DNA of 64,000 nt from Liriodendron chinense (Eukaryota; Streptophyta; Magnoliopsida; Magnoliales; Magnoliaceae). The translations under genes and the position numbers were made by a program. The first letter of the stretch is position 1. Every line of letters starts with the position of its first letter. The notes below the pieces were generated by a model, which was not told the DNA's origin, made no database searches, and saw only the letters and a program-made list of their open reading frames with translations. Positions 56,797 to 64,000 of the stretch are shown here, piece by piece. Location of the stretch: contig ML058408.1 in the NCBI GenBank assembly GCA_003013855.2, positions 6,425,356 to 6,489,355 on the forward strand, in the 5' to 3' direction.

Positions 56797-58761
56797 TGTT
56801 AGTGCACTTTTTTGTGGCATACTAGTGCACCTTATTTGTCAATTACTTAGGTCAGTGAGTCTAGTGTCGGTTGAGCTTAATGAAGACGAATACCAAGGAC
56901 TCAAGTGGACCTTCTACATCAAGGAAGAAGAAACAAGTAAAAGAGATACCTTGGTGAGCCTTCAACCTTGACCAAAACCAAAATCAAAACCTCTAGATGA
57001 CCATGACCCATTTAGACATACTTTTAGTCATCTTAGATTGGCCTTAGATGTCCCAAAAGATCACCAAAAGGTTGGCGTATGAGGTTACATGAACTACTGT
57101 AAAACTAGCCAATCAAAACAGCTAGTTTCATGCCCTAATTGACTGGTCGGACCCCAGTCCAGAAGAGAGATGGGACAGTAACATTTTCACATGTCCCTGG
57201 CGTTGACCGACCGGTCATGATTGGTCGGCTAGACTGGGCTGACCGGTCATGATCGATCGGACTGGTCCCCAGTCTAGACAGCAACACTTTATTACAAAAA
57301 GGCCTTTGGCCAACCGGTCCTGACCGGTCTGGGACCCTTGTCCGACCGGTTACGACTAGTCGGGAGTAGCCATTATTTACCTATTTTAAAGACATTGCAC
57401 ACTTTCTTATAAAAGGGCATGACTCGATTTGAGGGGTAAGAAGAGAGATTTTAAGAGGATTAAAGCCACCATTGTTAAAGCCCATTAGAGACTCAATTCA
57501 TAACCTTTGTAAGGCATCTTCCTTGTGATTTAACAAAAGAATAGAGCATTCCAAGCTCATGAAGAAGATATCCTTCACCCTTTTTTATCTCTAGAGTTTG
57601 GATCACGCTTAATAGCTATATTTTTATCCAAAGTTCTATGATGAGATCTTTGTAGGTGAGTAACTCTAGGTAACCCATTCCCATTAGTTGTAGAGTTCTA
57701 CCTACCCTCTTATCACCTTGGGCATCTTAAAGGCATCAATTGCAAGGTGATTGATCAAGTGTAACTGAGGCATTGGCGACGCAGCGACAACACGATTGGA
57801 GGAGCAAAGGGGAGCTAATTGAAGCATGGGAGAGCGGAGATCAAGCAACCCGAAGCTGCGCTGAACAAGGGGCTCATCCGACAAGTAAGGTTGTCAATTT
57901 GTTGAGAGTCCATCCGCTCTTTTTCCTTTGGGAATTAAGTGTAGAGTTTGTTTATCAAACTCGATCTAGGGTCGTTTGCCGATCCTTGGCTTGTTAGCTG
58001 AGCCTAAACATCTAGGGACGTTTGTTGTTCTTGGCACAGTTTGTCGGGCCTAAACTAGTCTCCAAGGAGGATCCTCCGACACGGGAGTGAACGTACATTG
58101 GGTTGAGAGTTAGCCTTGTCCAAAACTCCATTTATGGTTGAGAGGTGAACCGGTAAAACCCCATGTAAAGGTTGAGAGGTGAACCTCATTTAAAACCTCT
58201 GATAGTGAATGTCGGTGTGCTCAAAAGAGTTGAGTACTTGAACTGGGAGTGGAGTAGACCCAAAGTCGAACCACTATATATGCTTGTGTTTGTGATTGAT
58301 TTGAGCACATTGATATCTTAGCATTATATGTTCAATTGCTTAATTATGTATGCTTGATTAAGATGTATGCTAGGCATTAAATAAGCACATCCACACATAA
58401 GATGTACTTTCACTAAGTAATGTAGACTTGATCTCATTGATCCATTCTCATAAGTCTATATAGGTTGCATAGATTAGGAGCTTGAATTGTTTAAATTATT
58501 TGATTATCTATGCATGCTTAGCTAGGTTATTTAATTGCTAATTATATGCTAACCTTATGATTGGACCCACTTAGGCTTGGAAGCCGAAGTGTTTATTGCT
58601 TACTTAGTTTAAATTGTTAAATTGCTTAAGTAAGCGAAAAGATTTTAAAAGGTCCTAATCCCCCCCCCCCCCCCCCCCCCCCCGGCAGGACTTAGCCATA
58701 CTACTTGTTGCTCTACAAGCTTCCACACTAATACGCCTTTAATCCAAAAGGTGTAATTTCA
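56797..58761 (+). mobile_element. Solo LTR G (C-related family, plus)
   Basis: 1,965 bp, TGTTAGTGCAC to GTAATTTCA, flanked by CTACC (56792-56796, 58762-58766). It is inserted inside F in the opposite orientation. It contains GACCGGTC-type sites at about 57195-57365, a TATA box at 57408-57415 and a C homopolymer at 58661-58683. The small ORFs match shadow frames of C LTRs and are not genes. Confidence 0.88.
57195..57415 (+). promoter_or_regulatory. G LTR promoter: palindromes plus TATA box
   Basis: GACCGGTCATGATTGGTC, GACCGGTCATGATCGATC and AACCGGTCCTGACCGGTC-like sites precede TATAAAAG at 57408-57415. The sites are more decayed than in C. Confidence 0.55.
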
Positions 58762-58920
58762 CTACCTATTATCAAGGTGTTTAAACTCGTAGGAATCGAG
58801 AGGGAATAAGTCAATTTTCATTTGTCTTGAATAGGTATTAGAGCTCCTAATGGTATGTAATGGTAGTGGCTTCTAAATCCTCAAAAATCCCTCTCATCTT
58901 GTCCAAAAACGTCTCTCATG

Positions 58921-59245
58921 CTTTTATAGAAAAATCTCCAATGGTCATAAAATAGGCATAAAATGAACACTTCGATTGATTGGAATACCCATTCGATTGA
59001 TCAAAGTGATCTTTGATATATCGAAACCACCAATTCGATTGATCAAAAGATCTGTCCAGAGAGTTTAGCAAGTTGCTGGACAAATTTTTTATATATCGAA
59101 TTGAGTTTCAATTGATCGAAACATCAATCTCGATATATAGAATTAATGAATTCGATTGATCGAAGAATTTATCCAGAGAGTTCATAAGTTGTTGGACATA
59201 TTTCGATATATCGAAGTGGTCTTTCCGATCGATAGGAGTCCTATC
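58921..59245 (-). promoter_or_regulatory. F LTR promoter: alternative palindrome array plus TATA box
   Basis: On the minus strand, several TCGATTGATCGAA-type and CGATATATCGA palindromes (58965-59245) lie upstream of TATAAAAG (58921-58928). The position equals that of the GACCGGTC array in C and G, but the motif differs. Confidence 0.55.
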
Positions 59246-60280
59246 GAAAGCTGTTGTTTGGGCTGGTCTGTTTACAGTAGCATGCACCTCTTTTATTAGC
59301 TTAACTTATCATGTTTTTCTAAGGCCAATAATGCTGACTAAGGGTTTTCCTAGTTGTTCCAAGTCACCTAGAGGTTTAGGGTATTTTGGTTCAAAGGGTT
59401 AGGGTCATCGAGACATCTCATTTACCTGTTCTTCTTCCTTTATGCTTGCTTGTCCACTTGAATCTTCGTTCTTCAGCTTTTTAAGGCTCAACCGACATTA
59501 TACCACATGGACACACGTGATTGATAAATAAGGCGCACTAGTATGCCGTAGAAAAGTGCACTAACACTTCCGACCTGATTTAATGAGTCATGTTAGGCAT
59601 CCGAAACTTCTTTGGTCATAGTGCCTCAATGATCTCCTCGGTGAATGGTGGCTCCATCTGCGCCACCATTGCCCGCACTGTCGCGGGCTGGTTAGAGAGA
59701 TATCGTTGCTCCATGTTGGTGAACTTGTCTTCGAGCTTTTTGAGGCCTTGTTCCCATGCTAATGTATGATTAGCAATAGAAGCTTCGACGGCCTCGCCCT
59801 GACACTGACATCTAACATCAAGCATGGCGTAAATCTCCTACGAGAAGATTACTTCCTCCATGTTGGGGGGGGGGGGGACTTGTGGCCGGTTAGTTTGTCG
59901 CTAGATGATTTTGTCCCTGCTGCTCTCGAGGTCCAGCCCAACTTGCGGAGGAGCAACAAGGGAGGGCAGTTGTTCGATTTGTTTCTCCAGTGTTGGCAAA
60001 TTGAGCGATCTCAGTCCACATTGCTAGCACACTATCTTCGAGGATACCGATCCTAGCGGTATTGTTGGTTGGAGTCGACGGTAGAGGCAAAGGTTGTGGA
60101 GAAGCTTGCTCCCCCTGGGTGGGAGATATATCCTCCACTGGAGGTTGCGAGCCTACCAAGGTTTACGTCCGTGCATAAGCGGATGCCTCGGCTGCCCGCT
60201 TATTCATTGGAGGCATTGTGAAGATGGGAGAGAGATCCGAACGACCCAGAAACAGTGAAGCAGGAACGAACTAGTCATTC

Positions 60281-60295
60281 TCACAGACGGCGCCA
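60281..60295 (-). other. Primer-binding site of D
   Basis: The minus strand reads TGGCGCCGTCTGTGA three bases after the LTR end ACGTTAACA, nearly the same as in family B. Confidence 0.7.
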
Positions 60296-60298
60296 ATC

Positions 60299-60494
60299 TG
60301 TTAACGTCTAAAATTGGGTAACAGATGTTGATCAGGGATCAATGGCAGATCTTTATCGCTTGATGTGGACACTGATGAACGGTGGAGATTATAGGACCTG
60401 AGATCACAAAGAGAGGGATCATGAGGGAGTGCCGGTCGTGCCGGCGGAGGACCATTAGATGTTGAAGTCAATAATGGAGATGATTGAGCATAAG
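60299..60494 (-). repeat. D 5' LTR, 3'-end fragment
   Basis: Starts TGTTAACGTC on the plus strand next to the D primer site. After 196 bases it is cut by E. No other D LTR is in the window. Confidence 0.6.
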
Positions 60495-63299
60495 TGTAAC
60501 GACCCGAGATTTTCGACTCTCGTGTATAACACGACGGCCGAATTCCCAAGTAATTTATGGAATAACTAATTTGTCAAATAATAAAATATAGTATTCAAGC
60601 ACAATGGCGGAAACAATTATCATCTTATTCTATCAAACTTATGACGTCATCATCAATGTTTAAATAAAGGAACCAACAAATATCCATACTGATTAATTAA
60701 AATACAAAACCATGTCTTCTCTTGAAGACTTATTACAATTCCATAAATGTATCAACTACTCAAAGAAATATTTAATAAATGAAAACATCAACTAAGTTTC
60801 TCTAACATCGTCATCCGCCATGTGATTGTACGAACCATCGAACTCTTTTCCTTGAAAATCGGGTTCATTACCTGGATCTTCACCTGCATCACCTAAATTG
60901 TATTTGGGATAGCGTTAAACGCTATCATAGTGGGGAATATTTCCTCCAAGACTATCAAGAATAACAATGTACAAAACTCAGAGTAACGCAACACAATAAT
61001 ATCTTTATTCAAACAAAACAATCAAGTAAAAATCTTTGTTAATGCGATGCATGGAATGCATGCTCTGGCTAAGGCACCCTGGCTAGAAATCATAATACAT
61101 GAAGTGGGAGACTCCCTGTTACAACTTCACGCTAGCCACTAGTCACCAGAGGTTCCTGGGACGCACAAGCCCATAGTTTTGCCCGACCACGTGAGAAATG
61201 GGACGCTCATAGCCCAAATCTACACGTGACAGTGTACGGGAGAAGTAGGACGCTCTAGCCTATTCCCAATTCCGTACACTCACATGGAGCCAAGTGAATG
61301 CATGACTTTAGTTTCACCTTTATTTAAGTGTTTTCGCATACAACCGATTTAAATAAAACTCAATGGTCACTATGGGGAGTCGCAAGCAACCCAGCATAGG
61401 CCGACAGCACGAGATTAGTGTCCATAGCACCAACCCCGGCTCATGAGAATTTGTATACCATTAGTGTCCACTCATTGTCCCATTTTATGATTTCATCATG
61501 TCCCAAAAAGCCAATGTTGTACATCATGACCAAATTCATTAAAATACCCATGTAATGTAAATGGATCTAATCAAGCATCATACACATGTAAGGATCCATT
61601 TGACAAACAAGCAATTCATTCTCTCTGTTAAGTCAAGAGATATTCTTCCATCATGGACACCTCTCATGGGTTCCATCTCTCTACATCGAATAATTTTACC
61701 AACTTAGGGACAAAGAGTATACAATAATGGGATGTCCATATGGTGATCTTATACACATATTTCATATCACAATATGAAAACCAATGTTACTTGTAAAACA
61801 CATATTAAGGAAATAAGGGCATAGATTTCACAAAGATAAATAACACAAATACACATGCTTCTTAGTTAAAAATCCAAACAATGAATCACATCATTACATA
61901 ATGATATTCATTACAAATCCTACATTAAACTTCATGTTATATGGATCAGCAATTCAAAACAAAACAACTTCACATGCCACAAAAGAAACTTATGATAATT
62001 ATAATATTATTAATGAAAGGCTTGAAGGAAAATCCTCACCTTAGGATGGACTTAGAAGATGGTTGTAGAAGATCCTAGCTGCTGGAAAAACATGAGAAAG
62101 AACTCACTTTTTCTTCTTCTTCTTCTTCTTCTTCTTCTTCTCTCTCTCTCTACGGCATGGAGGCTAGGGTTAGGAGAAGGATTTGGAGGTGCGTAGTAGA
62201 AATATGGAGAGGGATGTGCACGCGAGGTCTTGTGTAACAACTTCTTGAGGTGGGTTTCTCAAATCTCAATATTCGGATGATCTATGATCAATTTCAATCC
62301 GTTCATCTTATCAAGCTTGAAGAGTAGAGTCAGAATACTTAAATTTCTTGATGATCCACATTCTAGATTGGCCGATCCTTAAAAATGGCCTAACGGGTGC
62401 TAAAATGGGCTAGATCTCAATTAACGGTCTACGCTTGATAATCAGGGTTCAAATTTTGAGAAAATATGTAGTCATGATAGGCAAACAATTGTACAAAGTT
62501 TAGTGGTTGATTGATGGTGAGAAATACCTAGATCTGAAATTTCAACTTTTAGCGGAAAAGGAAGGGGCTGGCTTTGTGGTTCAACGGTGTAGGATTATAG
62601 ATCGGGGTCCAAACTTTGTGTAAACTCGTAGTCATATGAGTATAATAAGTGGTCCAAATTTGAGAAACGATTGATGGTGAGAAGTGGGTAAATTGAAAGG
62701 TTCGGATTTAAAAAGAGTTGGTAACTCGTTAATTTCTAGAACAGGATAACTTCGCGCATAAGAAAGAGGATTATCAAGGTAGGGCACTCAAATCGCACTA
62801 TTGGTCCATGGTGAAGACAATCCAATTCATTCATATGAAGAGAAATATTCGACTACGACTAACCATCTACTTTCCTCACTCGATGGACATGAAAATCAAG
62901 GGTTAAGGGGCTGATTTGATAATTGGACCACTTCTATTATGATTTAAGGGCTGAAATTTGACGTGTATGGTTAATATGTGCCCAAAAGCTTAAATCCAGG
63001 GTTTTGCATGAAAGTGATCGTCAGAAACTATAACACTTAAAAATGACATCTTAACTTAAGTTTAACTAATGGCATTTTTGTAATTATCTAAAAAGTGCAT
63101 GATTTTTAAAATCTGATCTTTCTACGATGTTTATAGGATCATTCTAAGCAACTTTTGTAAAGGGTCCCCTATCGGATCTCCTACGGATGTCCCCCTATTC
63201 GCAAATCAACGGTAAATGTACGATAATTAAAAAAATAATAAATTAAAAATGAATTTTCAAAAAAATTTCAAATAAATCTCGAAAATCTGGGGCGTTACA
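60495..63299 (-). mobile_element. 3' LTR of chromovirus-like element E (2,805 bp)
   Basis: On the minus strand it starts TGTAACGCCCCAGATTTTCG and ends TCTCGGGTCGTTACA, giving TG/CA ends. It is preceded on the minus strand by the tract AAGGGGGGTGGTT and by coding-like sequence NFGDEVCF. This layout (pol end, GGGGGG tract, TGTAACGCCCC LTR) is typical of Tekay/Del chromoviruses of plants. A (CTT)n run lies at about 62108-62140. The body lies to the right and mostly outside the window, so completeness and target duplication cannot be checked. Confidence 0.7.
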
Positions 63300-64000
63300 A
63301 ACCACCCCCCTTAAAAACAAACTTCGTCCCCGAAGTTTCCTAAGCATCGTCGATAAAAGATTGAGGGCAATCTCACTTTATGACTTCTCGTCTAACTTTC
63401 TGAACTATTCCGGGTCAGACGCGATCACAATCCACCCCCCTTAAAAATAAATCCATACTCGACATCAATTTTTACATGCTCCCCCAAATTTCTTTCCTAT
63501 CATGCTTCCACTGCGCACTCTGATTCCTAGATGGTTCTAAATATATTGATTGGTCTCTCAAATCATTCAATCATCTAGCGCCCTAATATTTCTCTGGTTT
63601 GCGTAGGTGCTCTTATAATCAAGGATCTAAGATGATTAGGGTTAGATAATTATCAAGGATGTCTGATCGCTAACGAAATGACTGATTAAGAGTTTAAAAG
63701 ATAGATCTGAGTTTGATTAGGTTGGCATGATCGGGTGGTCACTTGAATGAGTGGATAAACAAGCGGATAACAAAGTGAATGAGATATCATCGACAGTTCT
63801 TTAATAGCTAAAAGTGCGACAGAAATGTGAGGTTAGGGATACCGTATTCTAACTCTGTATAGGGTCTAAGTGGCTAAGCTTCTACGTCTTAGGGTCGTCT
63901 ATACATCTATCTTATTTTAGTCATCTAAAGAAAACAATTACACACATTCCAAGAGAATGCACAAAAGTCGTCCAGTTAGAACAAGGATGCGATTTGTATT
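63300..64000 (-). other. Element E interior, 3' end (pol tail and non-coding)
   Basis: Two similar AAGGGGGGTGG tracts occur, at about 63302-63312 and 63435-63446 on the minus strand; only the first abuts the LTR. Beyond 63460 no open frame or recognised motif was seen up to the window edge. If E is a chromovirus, its integrase and chromodomain should lie further right. Confidence 0.5.

Larger units (their letters stand above)
55608..59566 (-). mobile_element. Solo LTR F (C-related family, minus), carrying G
   Basis: Flanked by CTTCT (55603-55607) and CTTCC (59567-59571), a 5-bp duplication with one mutation. On the minus strand it begins TGTTAGTGCAC and ends ATTTCA, like C. Without G it is about 1,989 bp. 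A G homopolymer tract (55689-55722) lies at the place of the C motif AGAGGGGGTG. Where C and G carry GACCGGTC palindromes, F carries TCGATTGATC and CGATATATCG motifs instead. Confidence 0.85.
53396..60216 (-). pseudogene. D gag-pol fragment (decayed)
   Basis: The start MPPMNKRAAEASAYAR is at 60216. The N-terminal half of gag runs to about 59567 (NMEQRYLSNQPATVRAMV). After F it resumes at about 55607 with EHIETFRSLMELEG, the same block as in B. The zinc-knuckle area is near 54900-54830. The protease has LDTGSTTDILYATAYDSM at about 54410, where the family has DTGSSAD. Reverse transcriptase is recognisable as CVDYTDLNKACPKDNFP (about 53555) up to YSGYNQIFMHPPDRE, where homology ends; the catalytic YVDD region is missing. 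Many stops and frameshifts interrupt the sequence. It cannot be functional. Confidence 0.8.
53396..60494 (-). mobile_element. Truncated Tat-like gypsy remnant D, interrupted by F/G and E
   Basis: Minus-oriented: partial 5' LTR 60299-60494, primer site 60281-60295, gag start 60216, then gag, protease and the first part of reverse transcriptase, breaking off at about 53396 inside RT. Solo LTR F interrupts gag at 55608-59566. E cut the LTR at 60495. It is related to family B in protein sequence and primer site but clearly diverged. No 3' half was found in the window. Confidence 0.8.

Noticed and set aside
57773..57997. Possible small gene in G
   Set aside because: It aligns with the reverse-strand frame of the C LTR (for example the QRRHDRGSKG and GDQATHYGA block at 28272-28493), so it is LTR sequence.
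62052..62240. Arg-rich small open frame
   Set aside because: Translation of a (CTT)n/(CT)n simple repeat in the E LTR.

Overview
This is nuclear DNA of a flowering plant, made almost entirely of transposable elements. The evidence is long terminal repeat (LTR) retrotransposons with plant-type gag, pol and antisense genes, short-intron antisense genes, terminal-inverted-repeat elements and a FAR1/FRS-type gene. The species cannot be fixed from this window. No functional host gene, tRNA, rRNA or CRISPR array was found.

Main stack (1948-51651). The host sequence is a decayed minus-strand FAR1-RELATED SEQUENCE pseudogene. Its C-terminal part lies at 1948-2899 and its N-terminal part at 50807-51651. 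It was split by retrotransposon A (2905-50801, minus, target duplication CACAC). A carries two later insertions. In its left LTR is solo LTR N (5754-8598, minus), which itself contains solo LTR H of the same family (6109-7492, plus). Just upstream of the A gag start is B1 (19463-46641, plus, duplication CATCC). B1 is a Ty3/gypsy Tat-lineage element whose pol end holds B2 (25885-42530, minus, duplication CTGTA), a copy of the same family. B2 in turn carries C (27604-33467, minus, duplication ACAAG), a gag-only Copia-type element. The nest is five levels deep and every junction has a matching 5-bp target duplication.

Second stack (53396-64000). D, a truncated and decayed Tat-like gypsy copy on the minus strand, was broken by solo LTR F (55608-59566, minus). 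F contains solo LTR G (56797-58761, plus). The D LTR is cut at 60495 by the 3' LTR of E (60495-63299), a chromovirus-like element that runs off the right edge.

How the parts relate. B copies have gag, protease, reverse transcriptase, RNase H, a second archaeal-type RNase H and integrase in one direction. On the opposite strand, near the 3' LTR, they have an intron-containing gene with its own TATA box and a coiled-coil end. A has gag and an analogous antisense gene with a plant mobile domain, but no pol, so it would have depended on another element. C has an intact gag, an initiator-Met primer site and nearly identical LTRs, but no pol, so it is also a dependent element and the youngest insertion. 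Several LTR families carry arrays of short palindromes just upstream of their TATA boxes. The same GACCGGTC palindrome occurs in two otherwise unrelated families.
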